The notes under the pieces were generated by a model that saw nothing but the letters and a program-made list of their open reading frames with translations, searched no databases and had not been told where the DNA came from. DNA of 7,334 nt from contig JASBTC010000145.1 in the NCBI GenBank assembly GCA_030148625.1, positions 1-7,334 of the forward strand. Direction: 5' to 3'. Source of the stretch: Sphingobium sp. (lineage in GTDB: Bacteria > Pseudomonadota > Alphaproteobacteria > Sphingomonadales > Sphingomonadaceae). The translations under genes were made by a program, and so were the position numbers. Of the stretch, positions 1 through 6,118 are shown piece after piece (the first letter of the stretch is position 1; every line of letters starts with the position of its first letter).

Positions 1-881
1 ATCATGCCCTTGAGGAAAGCGAGGTCGCCGCCGATCCGGATATGGACAAATTCGCTGGCGATGGGCGTCGACCCGAAGGTCGCCATCTGCACCAGATCCT
101 GCGGCTCGGCGAAACGGATGAGCGCGCGCTCCGGCATCGGATTGACCACCACGATCGGAACACCGCGCTTCCGCGCCTCGACCAGGTTGGTCATCATGCG
201 CGGCGAATTTGTCCCCGTATTCTGCCCGATGACGAAAATGGCCTCGGCGTGATCGAAATCCTCCAGGATCACCGTCCCCTTCCCCACGCCGATAGCGGGC
301 GGCAGGCCCCGGCTGGTGGGTTCGTGGCACATGTTCGAACAGTCGGGGAAATTGTTGGTCCCGAATTCGCGAACGAAGACCGAATAGAGAAAGGCGGCTT
401 CGTTGGGCGTGCGGCCCGACGTATAGAATTCGGCGTGATTGGGGCTTTCGAGCGCGCGCAGATGCCTGCCGATCAAGGTGAAGGCATCATCCCAGTCACA
501 CGGTACATATGTGTCCGAACCGGCGTCGTAGCGCATCGGCTCCGTCAGCCGCCCCTGCATCTCGAGCCAATAGTCCGACTTCTCCCTGAGCTCGGATACG
601 GTGTGTTTCTCGAAGAAGGCGCGCGTAACCCGGAACCGGGTCGCCTCATGCGCCAGCGCCTTGGCGCCGTTCTCGCAAAATTCGAGCGTCTTTTTGCAAT
701 CCGCATCGGGAAAGGCGCAGCTGGAGCACTTGAACCCGCCGGGCTGGTTCATCGCGAGCAGGGCGCGAGAGCCCTTGGTCACGACGCTCTGCTCGAGCAG
801 AACCTTGAGCGTTGCCGCGGCGGCGCCCCAACCTCCCGCGGGGTGGTCGTAGGTCTTATAGCGAGGTCTGTCGTCTGCCAT
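1..881 (-). CDS. FdhF/YdeP-type molybdopterin oxidoreductase, alpha subunit (N-terminal part)
   Basis: The reverse strand from the ATG at 881-879 stays open to the window edge, giving 293 residues; the C-terminal part lies outside. The protein closely resembles, from memory, E. coli YdeP and the related 'oxidoreductase alpha (molybdopterin) subunit' family, usually about 750-780 residues. Visible landmarks are an N-terminal PAGGWGA (14-20), a cysteine set C52-x2-C55 and C69 expected to hold an Fe-S cluster (C62 is extra), FYTSGRTPNEAAFL (152-165) and SNMCHEPTS (182-190). C185-H186 aligns with the Sec140-His141 pair of E. coli FdhF, so the molybdenum ligand would be cysteine, not selenocysteine. 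The product would bind bis-MGD and be a cytoplasmic redox enzyme (no signal peptide seen). The physiological substrate is not known; formate activity should not be assumed. GGAG at 894-891 lies nine bases before the ATG. It is divergent from the sigma-factor operon and probably functionally unrelated. Confidence 0.93.
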   Translation of the reverse strand, partial: MADDRPRYKTYDHPAGGWGAAAATLKVLLEQSVVTKGSRALLAMNQPGGFKCSSCAFPDADCKKTLEFCENGAKALAHEATRFRVTRAFFEKHTVSELREKSDYWLEMQGRLTEPMRYDAGSDTYVPCDWDDAFTLIGRHLRALESPNHAEFYTSGRTPNEAAFLYSVFVREFGTNNFPDCSNMCHEPTSRGLPPAIGVGKGTVILEDFDHAEAIFVIGQNTGTNSPRMMTNLVEARKRGVPIVVVNPMPERALIRFAEPQDLVQMATFGSTPIASEFVHIRIGGDLAFLKGM

Positions 882-927
882 GTTCGAGCACTCCGCGACG
901 CTGGCCAGTGCGCAAGCTGTAACATAA

Positions 928-956
928 GTTATCCCTGCGATCGCGACGGACGGCAA
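928..956 (-). promoter_or_regulatory. Possible sigma70-like promoter of the molybdopterin oxidoreductase
   Basis: Read on the minus strand, a -35-like TTGCCG (956-951) and a -10-like GATAAC (933-928) are separated by exactly 17 bases; each matches the sigma70 consensus at four of six positions. Transcription would start near 920 and give a leader of about 40 bases before the ATG at 881. An 8-base palindrome GCGATCGC (937-944) lies in the spacer, and TAACATAAGTTA (920-931), with 4-base arms, overlaps the -10; either could be a regulator site, though short palindromes like these also occur by chance. Prediction by eye only. Confidence 0.3.
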
Positions 957-971
957 GATCGCATCTTGGAT

Positions 972-988
972 GGCCAGGCCAGGCCAGG
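972..988. repeat. Short tandem repeat, GGCCA x3
   Basis: Three perfect head-to-tail copies of GGCCA (972-976, 977-981, 982-986) followed by a partial GG. It lies upstream of the predicted oxidoreductase -35 element. Too short to assign a role; a 5-base unit can slip during replication, so copy number might vary between strains. Confidence 0.6.
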
Positions 989-1053
989 ATCTGGAGACGG
1001 CTATCTGATCCGTTAGAGAGCCGCATCGGCGCAAAGCGGACGTGGTTGCAAGC

Positions 1054-1095
1054 GCACTGAGTGCATAAGTGTGAGAATATTGCGAGTGCGCACTC
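1054..1095. promoter_or_regulatory. Paired palindromes sharing GCACT/AGTGC arms (candidate operator)
   Basis: The first palindrome is GCACT-G-AGTGC (1054-1064). The second is a perfect 12-base palindrome, GAGTGCGCACTC (1084-1095). Both are built from the same five-base arms, but with the arm order inverted (GCACT outer-left in the first, AGTGC outer-left in the second). Their centres are about 30 bases apart, close to three helical turns, which would place them on the same face of the DNA. This is the arrangement expected of a dimeric regulator binding twice. The sites lie about 170 bases upstream of the oxidoreductase start and about 430 upstream of the sigma start, so the target gene is unclear. 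The regulator is unknown. Confidence 0.4.
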
Positions 1096-1174
1096 AAAGC
1101 CGCCTGGGCACTTCTCGGATGCGACCGGAAGTGAACCTCGGACCGACAGCAGCGCTAATCCATTGCCCGTATTT

Positions 1175-1185
1175 GCCTGGCAGGC
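1175..1185. repeat. Short palindrome GCCTG-G-CAGGC
   Basis: Five-base arms GCCTG (1175-1179) and CAGGC (1181-1185) around one G. As RNA it could only form a hairpin by opening inner pairs, so a DNA-binding site is the more natural reading. There is no U tract after it that would make a terminator. It may be chance. Confidence 0.3.
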
Positions 1186-1209
1186 TGTTTAGAAGGTCCG
1201 AAATCAATC

Positions 1210-1237
1210 GACCCGCAGGGAGCCCCGGTACCGGGTC
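1210..1237. repeat. Nested inverted repeats around CCCGGTACCGGG
   Basis: CCCGGTACCGGG (1224-1235) is a perfect 12-base palindrome. Its right arm also pairs with an upstream copy: GACCCG (1210-1215) and CGGGTC (1232-1237) are perfect six-base complements, with a 16-base loop. The region can therefore form two mutually exclusive structures if transcribed. It lies 290-320 bases upstream of the sigma-factor start. A regulator site, an RNA switch and chance are all possible; sequence alone does not decide. Confidence 0.35.
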
Positions 1238-1486
1238 AGCAGTTTAACCGAACGCCTGCGGTGAAATACGTGCCCATAATGTGGTAATGCGTCGGGTCTG
1301 CGGTCGTGGGCAAGATCAAGCATTTCGGCCATTCGGCTGCACGGTCTCATCGGTGTCGATGCTGCTTACACCTTCTACCATGGGCGCCACCTTACACGGC
1401 GCAAGCCGAACTCGACCACGTATCCGCATGGATTGCCGAAAGCTCGCGATTACAATTTGCTTCGATCCGTTTCGCAGTTGGACGCC

Positions 1487-1531
1487 ATGTGCGTCTATAG
1501 AATGGATATCCCGAAGTTGGTGAGCGCGTGA
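1487..1531 (+). CDS. Possible leader peptide overlapping the sigma-factor start
   Basis: A 14-codon frame from ATG at 1487 (or 9 codons from the in-frame ATG at 1502) reads MCVYRMDIPKLVSA and stops at TGA 1529-1531. Its stop overlaps the GTG start of the sigma factor as GTGA (1528-1531), the geometry of translational coupling. No strong ribosome binding site precedes either ATG. The frame stays open further upstream without a start I would trust, so it may be chance, or the tail of a decayed gene. Its interest lies in the overlap, not in the peptide sequence. Confidence 0.18.
   Translation: MCVYRMDIPKLVSA
1519..1523 (+). promoter_or_regulatory. Ribosome binding site that supports the GTG start of the sigma factor
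   Basis: GGTGA matches the 5' half of the anti-Shine-Dalgarno pairing region and lies four bases before GTG 1528, where the canonical AGGAGGTGA would place it. The only other in-frame limit upstream is the stop TAG at 1498-1500, and no ATG lies between, so GTG 1528 is the natural start. Confidence 0.5.
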
Positions 1532-2037
1532 AGCGGACGGCCTTAGATGAACAGCAAAGTAGGGAGAGGCAGCTTCGCGGTGCCTTGAACGCATTTTTCA
1601 TACGGCGCCTCGGTAACCCGGCGGAAGCCGAGGACCTGACGCAGGAGGTGTTCATCCGGCTAACACGCGGCACCGGCGGGCAGGTCGGCGTGCCCGACAG
1701 CTATATCTTCGCGATCGCCGCCAATCTGCTGCGCGACAGGGCGCGCCGGGAAAAGGTGCGGGCCGATTATCGGGAAGCGGTGCGCCTGGAGGATTATGTC
1801 GGGATCGATCCGCTCGATCCCTTCCGGATCGCCGCGGGGCGGCAGGATCTTTCCATCCTTGCACGCGCCGTCGCGGACTTGCCCGAAAAGACCCGAAGGA
1901 TTTTCACCCTGTATCGGATCGAGAATATCGCCAAGGAAGACATTGCCAGAAGCTTCGCGCTATCGGTGCGTATGGTGGAGATACATATCCAGCGCGCTCT
2001 GGTCGCGCTGGCCGACTATATGGATCGCGCGTCATGA
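1528..2037 (+). CDS. FecI-type ECF RNA polymerase sigma factor
   Basis: A 169-residue protein of the usual size for a FecI-like extracytoplasmic-function sigma factor. Sigma region 2 spans about residues 16-75: PAEAEDLTQEVFIRL (31-45) is the typical core-polymerase-binding region 2.2, and YIFAIAANLLRDRARR (59-74) the -10-recognising region 2.4. Sigma region 4 spans about 107-165, with LPEKTRRIFTLYRIE (118-132) and a helix-turn-helix, IAKEDIARSFALSVRMVEIHIQRAL in part (134-158), for the -35 element. The start is GTG, because an in-frame TAG at 1498 excludes anything earlier. The gene overlaps the next one by four bases (ATGA 2034-2037), so sigma and anti-sigma are probably translated in a coupled way. 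Several codons near the start (TTA, AGT, AGG, AGG within codons 6-14) are unusual for the GC-rich remainder. It would direct transcription of the downstream receptor once FecR is signalled. No convincing promoter for the gene itself was found. Confidence 0.93.
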   Translation: MKRTALDEQQSRERQLRGALNAFFIRRLGNPAEAEDLTQEVFIRLTRGTGGQVGVPDSYIFAIAANLLRDRARREKVRADYREAVRLEDYVGIDPLDPFRIAAGRQDLSILARAVADLPEKTRRIFTLYRIENIAKEDIARSFALSVRMVEIHIQRALVALADYMDRAS

Positions 2038-3080
2038 CGGCGGCACGAGACGATGATCGGCCCTGCCTTTGTCGGGCGGAGGCGGCGGAATGGTGCACAA
2101 GGCTGGCGGAGGGGCTGTCCTCCGCCGAAGATCGGGCGGCGTTCGAGGCATGGCTGACGGCCGATCTGCGCAATCGGGCCGAATTCGAGCGCATGGCGGC
2201 CCTTTGGCACGGCTCGGCCGCGATCGCTGACACTCCGGAACTGATCGGGGTTCGGGCGGATGCCCTGGAAGCCTTTCGCGTCGCCAATGAACGGCGCTGG
2301 TCACGGAAACTGACCGCACGCTGGCCAGCCTTCGCCGCATTGGCGGCGTCGTTGCTGCTTGTGGTCATCGCGACCTTTTACAATCTGCGGACGCCGGACG
2401 TGTATTCGACCGCGGTGGGCGAGCGTCGCGTCGTGAAGCTTGACGACGGTTCCCGGCTTTCGCTCGACGCCGGTACGACAGTGGAAGTAGCGTATAGCCG
2501 CGAGCGGCGCGCGCTGCATCTGATCGCCGGCCGTGCGAAGTTCGACGTCGCCAAGGATCCGAGGCGCCCCTTGACCGTTGCGGCGGGCGACCGCATGGTC
2601 GTCGCCACCGGAACGGCGTTCAGCATCGAACTGAGCCGCAAGGACATGCGCGTCGTGCTTTATGAGGGGCATGTCGCGGTGCTCGAGGATGGCCCGGAGG
2701 ATCAGCCACCCCGGCATATCCTGCTGCGCGCGCAACGTGTCGCGGCCGATCAGGCGCTGAAGCCGGGCAATATGATGATCGCATCGCTCCGCCGGCCCGT
2801 GGCCTCGGTCCAGGTCGTCGATCCGGTGCAATCGCTTTCATGGGAAGGCGGCCAACTGGTCTTCGATGACGAGCCGCTCAGTCTCGCGGCGGAGCGCGTC
2901 AATCGTTATTCGGATATCAAGATCCGGATTGCCGGTGCCGCTGCGAATTTCTCGGTCAGTGGCGCCTTCAATGCCGGTGATGCGGAAGGGTTCGTCGATG
3001 GTGTTCGTGCCATTTACTCGCTCGAGCTCAACCGGAGCGGCAATGTGATCACGATAAGCCCGGTTAATTCTGCATCATGA
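2034..3080 (+). CDS. FecR-type membrane anti-sigma factor / sigma regulator
   Basis: A 348-residue protein with the full FecR architecture. Residues about 15-58 match the cytoplasmic DUF4880 sigma-binding domain (AEAAEWCTRLAEGLSS and the following AFEAWL, then RAEFERMAALW). One membrane helix lies at about 97-117 (WPAFAALAASLLLVVIATFY). The periplasmic FecR domain covers about 122-215 (AVGERRVVKLDDGSRLSLDAG at 127-147 and ATGTAFSIEL at 191-200). A C-terminal DUF4974/STN-like part (about 276-342, including DDEPLSLAAERVNRYS) should contact the receptor's STN domain. It holds the sigma factor inactive and, as in Fec systems, may also be needed for its activity. Odd feature: all three cysteines, C11, C13 and C21, lie in the cytoplasmic N-terminal tail. 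Start ATG 2034 overlaps the sigma stop as ATGA, with no separate strong ribosome binding site, which fits coupling. Confidence 0.93.
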   Translation: MTAARDDDRPCLCRAEAAEWCTRLAEGLSSAEDRAAFEAWLTADLRNRAEFERMAALWHGSAAIADTPELIGVRADALEAFRVANERRWSRKLTARWPAFAALAASLLLVVIATFYNLRTPDVYSTAVGERRVVKLDDGSRLSLDAGTTVEVAYSRERRALHLIAGRAKFDVAKDPRRPLTVAAGDRMVVATGTAFSIELSRKDMRVVLYEGHVAVLEDGPEDQPPRHILLRAQRVAADQALKPGNMMIASLRRPVASVQVVDPVQSLSWEGGQLVFDDEPLSLAAERVNRYSDIKIRIAGAAANFSVSGAFNAGDAEGFVDGVRAIYSLELNRSGNVITISPVNSAS

Positions 3081-3104
3081 TTTCGCGGATGTGAGTGTCG
3101 TGCG

Positions 3105-3149
3105 TTTCCTCTTCAGCAGCGAACATAAGCTGCCTTCACGAGGGGGAAG
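3105..3149 (+). promoter_or_regulatory. Possible RNA fold hiding the receptor ribosome binding site
   Basis: The 75-base gap between FecR and receptor (3081-3155) carries a strong Shine-Dalgarno sequence, AGGGGGAAG (3141-3149), six bases before ATG 3156. Upstream lies a pyrimidine tract TTTCCTCTTC (3105-3114). TTTCCTC (3105-3111) can pair with GAGGGGG (3140-3146) by four Watson-Crick and three G-U pairs; alternatively CTTC (3111-3114) pairs with GAAG (3146-3149). Either helix would enclose a five-base hairpin GCAGC/GCTGC (3116-3120 with 3129-3133, loop of eight). This could limit receptor translation or tie it to upstream ribosomes. I saw no convincing ECF promoter here, although one would be expected ahead of the receptor in a Fec-type circuit. 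Confidence 0.3.
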
Positions 3150-3155
3150 TCCTAT

Positions 3156-6065
3156 ATGATCCACAACTCCATGTCTTTCCGTCCGGGTGCCGAGGCCGTG
3201 ATCGCCCTGGCGTTGGCGGGGCCCGTCGCGGCGCAGTCGCCGCGAACGACCTATGCGTTCAATGTTCCGGCGCAGGATCTGGACGGCGCGCTCAAGGCGA
3301 TCGCCGCGGCGACAGGGCAGCAGATCGTGTTCAAGGGATCGTCGGTGCGCAGCAAGCGGAGCAATCCGGTGCGCGGCACCTATTCGATCGAGGATGCGGT
3401 TGCCGCCGCCATTCGCGGACATGGGCTGTTGGTTTCGCGTTCGCCGCGCGGCATCTGGGTGGTCTCGCCCAGCAGCGTCCGGCCGGCGGTTTCCGCAGCT
3501 TCGGCGGAACCGCCCGAAACGCGCGGCGATGATAGCGAGATCGTCGTGACCGGCACCAATATCCGCGGCGGCGCCCCGGTCGGCTCCGACGTGATCGCAA
3601 TCAGCCGGCGCGATATCGACCAGTCGGGCTATGCCACGGTGCCGCAACTGGTCCAGAGCCTGCCGCAGAATTCAGGTCTGGGCGCCAATGAGGGGAATTT
3701 CAGCCGGTCGACGGTGCAGAATGCCAATCTCAACGGCAGTGGTGGGACCGCGGCCAATCTCAGGGGACTGGGGCCGCTTTCTACGCTCGTCCTCGTCAAC
3801 GGCCGCCGCATGGTGCCTAGCGGATCGGGGACATTCGCCGACGTGGGAGTGATCCCGCTCGGCGCGGTCGAGCGGGTCGAGATCATGCCCGATGGCGCTT
3901 CCGCCATCTATGGTTCGGACGCGATCGGCGGCGTGGTCAATTTCATCCTGCGGGACCGGCTGGACGGCGCGGAGACATCGCTGCGCTACGGACGCGCGGA
4001 CGGCTTCGATCAGGTCCAGCTCTCGCAGCTGGCCGGCAAGTCATGGTCCGGGGGATCCGTTCTGCTGGCCTATGATTTCGAGCGGCGCAGCCGACTCGAT
4101 GCCGACGCGCGCCGCTATTTCACGCAGGATCTGCGCCCGTTCGGCGGGCATGATTACCGGACCGCCTTTGCCAATCCCGGCACGATCCTGTCGGGCGGCG
4201 TGCCCTATCGCATTCCGGCGGGCCAGGACGGGCGGAACCTTGTCGGCGGCGACCTGATCGCCGGACAGTCCAATCTCCAGGACCAGACCGAGGGAACGAC
4301 GATCCTGCCGCAAAAGAAGCAGCACAGCCTGATGGCGGTGCTCAGGCAGGAGGTCGCGCCGTGGCTAAAGCTTTTCGCAGAAGGCTATTATGCGCATCGC
4401 ACCGTCGAACAGTCGATCGGGGCGGCGACCTCGTTGTTGACCGTGCCTGCCAGCAATTCCTTTTTCGTATCCCCGGTTGCCGGCGCACCCTTTGTCCAGG
4501 TGCAATATTCCTTCCTCGACGACCTTGGCGCGACGCAATATCGGAACCGGGTTGAAAACTACACCGTCACGCTCGGCGGCGAGGCGGCATTCGGCAACGG
4601 ATGGCGCGCGCTCTTCAACGGATCCTATGGCGTCGACGATCAGGCGACGCGGCTAGGCAACATCGTGAACAATGCGCGGCTTGCGCTGGCGCTAGCCGAC
4701 AGCAATCCGGCCACGGCTTTCAATCCCTTCGGCGATGGCTCGCACAGCAGTGCATCCGCGATCGACGCCATTCGCGGATATAATCGCGGCACCGCGCGCT
4801 ATGAAATGAAGGCGGCGAGCCTGGCGGCCGACGGCCCGCTATTCGCGCTGCCGGGCGGAAGCGCGCGCTTCGCGATCGGAGCGGAGCACAGGGAAGAGCA
4901 ACTGGGCACCCGATCGGAATCGCTGCAGAGTTCGCTCACACCCTTGACCAGTCGCGGAAGAACGGCCCGCAATGTTGATGCGATCTATGCCGAGCTGCAA
5001 TTGCCCTTTGTCGGAGAGGGTAATCGTCGCCCGGGCCTTCGCAGCCTCGCGCTGTCGATCGCCGGCCGATACGAGGATTATAGCGATTTTGGCTCCAAAT
5101 TCACCCCGAAGGTCGGACTGTCATGGGACCCGGCTGCCGATATCGGCTTCCGGGCGAGCTGGGGAAAATCCTTCCAGGCGCCGGCGTTGCGTCAGCTCAC
5201 AGATGTGAGCGCCGCCTATCTGGTCGCGCCCCTGGTCGATCCAGCATCTCCGACGGGGAGGACGCTCACATTGCTCTACAGCGCCCCAGGCAATCCCAAC
5301 CTCAAATCCCAAACCGCGACGACCTGGTCCGCGGGTGTCGATCTGCATCCTCAGGCGATACCGGGATTCAAGCTCAACATTACGTATTTCAATATCGATT
5401 ACGACAATCTGATCGATTCGATCGGCTTCAACATCGTGAATGCCCTCCAGTTGGAGAGCATCTATGCTCCCCTGATCGTGCGAAACCCCGATCGCGCACT
5501 CGTGGAGGCGGCATATGCAAGCGGCTTCCTGATCGGCGCGCCGGTCGATCCATCGCTGATCGGTGCTTATGTCAACGCGGCCCCGACCAACCTTGGCGGA
5601 CTGAAACAGTCGGGCCTCGATCTGCGCGTGAACCAGTCCATTCCGGTGGGAAAGGGTCAGATCGGCCTTCAGGCCAATCTGACCTGGCTTTTCCGATATG
5701 ATGTCGCTCAGACCTCGGTCTCCCCGACCGTCGACATGTTGGGGACGATCAACAATCCGCTCGAGCTTCGCGGGCGTGTCGGCGCGGTCTGGGCGCAGGG
5801 GCCAGCCAATGCCGCCATGTTCATGAATTATGTCGGCGGTTATCGGAACAATGCAGTCACTCCGGTCCAGGCCGTCCGATCCTGGACGACGTTCGACATA
5901 CAGGCATCGTACAGCCTGCGACCTGGCCTGACCATCTCGCTCCAGGCGCAGAATATCTCCGATTCCACGCCGCCCTTCGTGGACAATTCATCGTTCGGAT
6001 ACGACCCGGCCGCCGCCAACGCGATCGGTCGCCAGATTTCGGTTTCCATCAGAAAGACCTGGTGA
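3156..6065 (+). CDS. Transducing TonB-dependent outer-membrane receptor with STN domain
   Basis: A 969-residue protein. It has a signal peptide (hydrophobic run about 13-26, AVIALALAGPVAA, likely cleavage after VAA or AQ). A periplasmic STN signalling domain spans about 32-104 (YAFNVPAQDLDGALKAIAAA and on to IWVVSP), and a TonB box EIVVTG lies at 128-133. The plug domain runs about 140-268: SGYATVPQLVQSLP (157-170), NLRGLGPLSTLVLVNGRRM (201-219), ERVEIMPDGASAIYGSDAIGG in part (239-259). The large barrel of about 700 residues includes the familiar ASWGKSFQAPALRQL and NPNLKSQTATTWSAG stretches, and the protein ends in a terminal aromatic (SIRKTW). The protein has no cysteine that I can see. STN plus adjacent FecI/FecR genes mark it as a transducing receptor that both imports a ligand with TonB energy and reports its presence to FecR. 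Start ATG 3156 has a strong ribosome binding site. The ligand cannot be read from the sequence; the next gene, a peptidase, suggests a peptide. Confidence 0.95.
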   Translation: MIHNSMSFRPGAEAVIALALAGPVAAQSPRTTYAFNVPAQDLDGALKAIAAATGQQIVFKGSSVRSKRSNPVRGTYSIEDAVAAAIRGHGLLVSRSPRGIWVVSPSSVRPAVSAASAEPPETRGDDSEIVVTGTNIRGGAPVGSDVIAISRRDIDQSGYATVPQLVQSLPQNSGLGANEGNFSRSTVQNANLNGSGGTAANLRGLGPLSTLVLVNGRRMVPSGSGTFADVGVIPLGAVERVEIMPDGASAIYGSDAIGGVVNFILRDRLDGAETSLRYGRADGFDQVQLSQLAGKSWSGGSVLLAYDFERRSRLDADARRYFTQDLRPFGGHDYRTAFANPGTILSGGVPYRIPAGQDGRNLVGGDLIAGQSNLQDQTEGTTILPQKKQHSLMAVLRQEVAPWLKLFAEGYYAHRTVEQSIGAATSLLTVPASNSFFVSPVAGAPFVQVQYSFLDDLGATQYRNRVENYTVTLGGEAAFGNGWRALFNGSYGVDDQATRLGNIVNNARLALALADSNPATAFNPFGDGSHSSASAIDAIRGYNRGTARYEMKAASLAADGPLFALPGGSARFAIGAEHREEQLGTRSESLQSSLTPLTSRGRTARNVDAIYAELQLPFVGEGNRRPGLRSLALSIAGRYEDYSDFGSKFTPKVGLSWDPAADIGFRASWGKSFQAPALRQLTDVSAAYLVAPLVDPASPTGRTLTLLYSAPGNPNLKSQTATTWSAGVDLHPQAIPGFKLNITYFNIDYDNLIDSIGFNIVNALQLESIYAPLIVRNPDRALVEAAYASGFLIGAPVDPSLIGAYVNAAPTNLGGLKQSGLDLRVNQSIPVGKGQIGLQANLTWLFRYDVAQTSVSPTVDMLGTINNPLELRGRVGAVWAQGPANAAMFMNYVGGYRNNAVTPVQAVRSWTTFDIQASYSLRPGLTISLQAQNISDSTPPFVDNSSFGYDPAAANAIGRQISVSIRKTW

Positions 6066-6083
6066 CCGCGCGTCGCGGCCACC
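6061..6083 (+). terminator. GC-rich hairpin over the receptor stop codon (attenuator or 3'-end stabiliser)
   Basis: GGTG (6061-6064) pairs with CACC (6080-6083), and CCGCG (6066-6070) with CGCGG (6074-6078); the loop is CGT and the single A/C mismatch is 6065/6079. That is nine pairs, nearly all G-C, and includes the receptor's TGA (6063-6065). No U tract follows, so it is not a classic intrinsic terminator. It may reduce read-through into the peptidase gene or protect the receptor message from 3' decay. Translating ribosomes reaching the stop would disrupt it, so any effect may depend on receptor translation. Confidence 0.35.
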
Positions 6084-6118
6084 GCCCCATCCAGATCCAA
6101 TATCACAGGAGTGCGTTC

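Larger units (their letters stand above)
882..1527. other. Long divergent intergenic region, 646 bases, no convincing gene
   Basis: This gap separates the minus-strand oxidoreductase from the plus-strand sigma factor. I read both strands for genes. Open frames exist (plus 1119-1247, 1281-1523, 1306-1500; minus 1323-1204) but none has a good ribosome binding site and none resembles a family I recognise. It is richer in A+T than the flanking genes in places (for example 1060-1081 and 1430-1500), as expected for regulatory DNA. It does contain a cluster of short palindromes (listed separately), a three-copy GGCCA repeat and the probable oxidoreductase promoter. No tRNA, no factor-independent terminator with a U tract, and no lasso-peptide precursor was found. 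It could also be the eroded remains of a gene or insertion element. Confidence 0.7.

Noticed and set aside
42..1016. Long plus-strand open frame of 324 codons opposite the oxidoreductase
   Set aside because: It is the antisense shadow of the minus-strand gene. Its translation is rich in Arg, His and Pro with no recognisable motif, while the minus-strand frame gives a clear FdhF/YdeP match.
1119..1247. 42-codon plus-strand frame (MRPEVNLGPT...) considered as a small gene or lasso precursor
   Set aside because: No ribosome binding site precedes it, and it lacks the leader Thr at -2 followed by Gly with Asp/Glu seven to nine residues later that lasso precursors need.
1252..1280. CATAAT at 1275-1280 as -10 of a sigma-factor promoter
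   Set aside because: No acceptable -35 lies 16-18 bases upstream; an ECF-like reading (GAAC near 1249 with CGTG near 1269) is equally weak.
1204..1323. 39-codon minus-strand frame ending in TRYRGSLRVD, considered as a precursor or transposase remnant
   Set aside because: No ribosome binding site, no lasso-type Thr-x-Gly junction with a correctly spaced acidic residue, and no terminal inverted repeats or target duplication nearby to support an insertion element.
1281..1523. Plus-strand frames at 1281-1523 and 1306-1500 upstream of the sigma factor
   Set aside because: Overlapping frames of similar length on both strands, no ribosome binding site and no recognisable domain; the amino-acid make-up looks like translated non-coding DNA.
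882..1527. Fur box upstream of the sigma factor, as expected for an iron-uptake system
   Set aside because: No stretch resembling the GATAAT-repeat Fur consensus was found, which weakly argues against a simple iron-siderophore system but does not exclude one.
3122..3129. AACATAAG shared with 921-928 as a common regulatory box
   Set aside because: An eight-base match between two positions in 7.3 kb is expected by chance, and the two copies sit in different contexts.
3075..3647. 190-codon minus-strand frame opposite the start of the receptor, and similar antisense frames over FecR
   Set aside because: Shadows of the plus-strand genes, caused by high GC in the third codon position; no start context or domain supports them.
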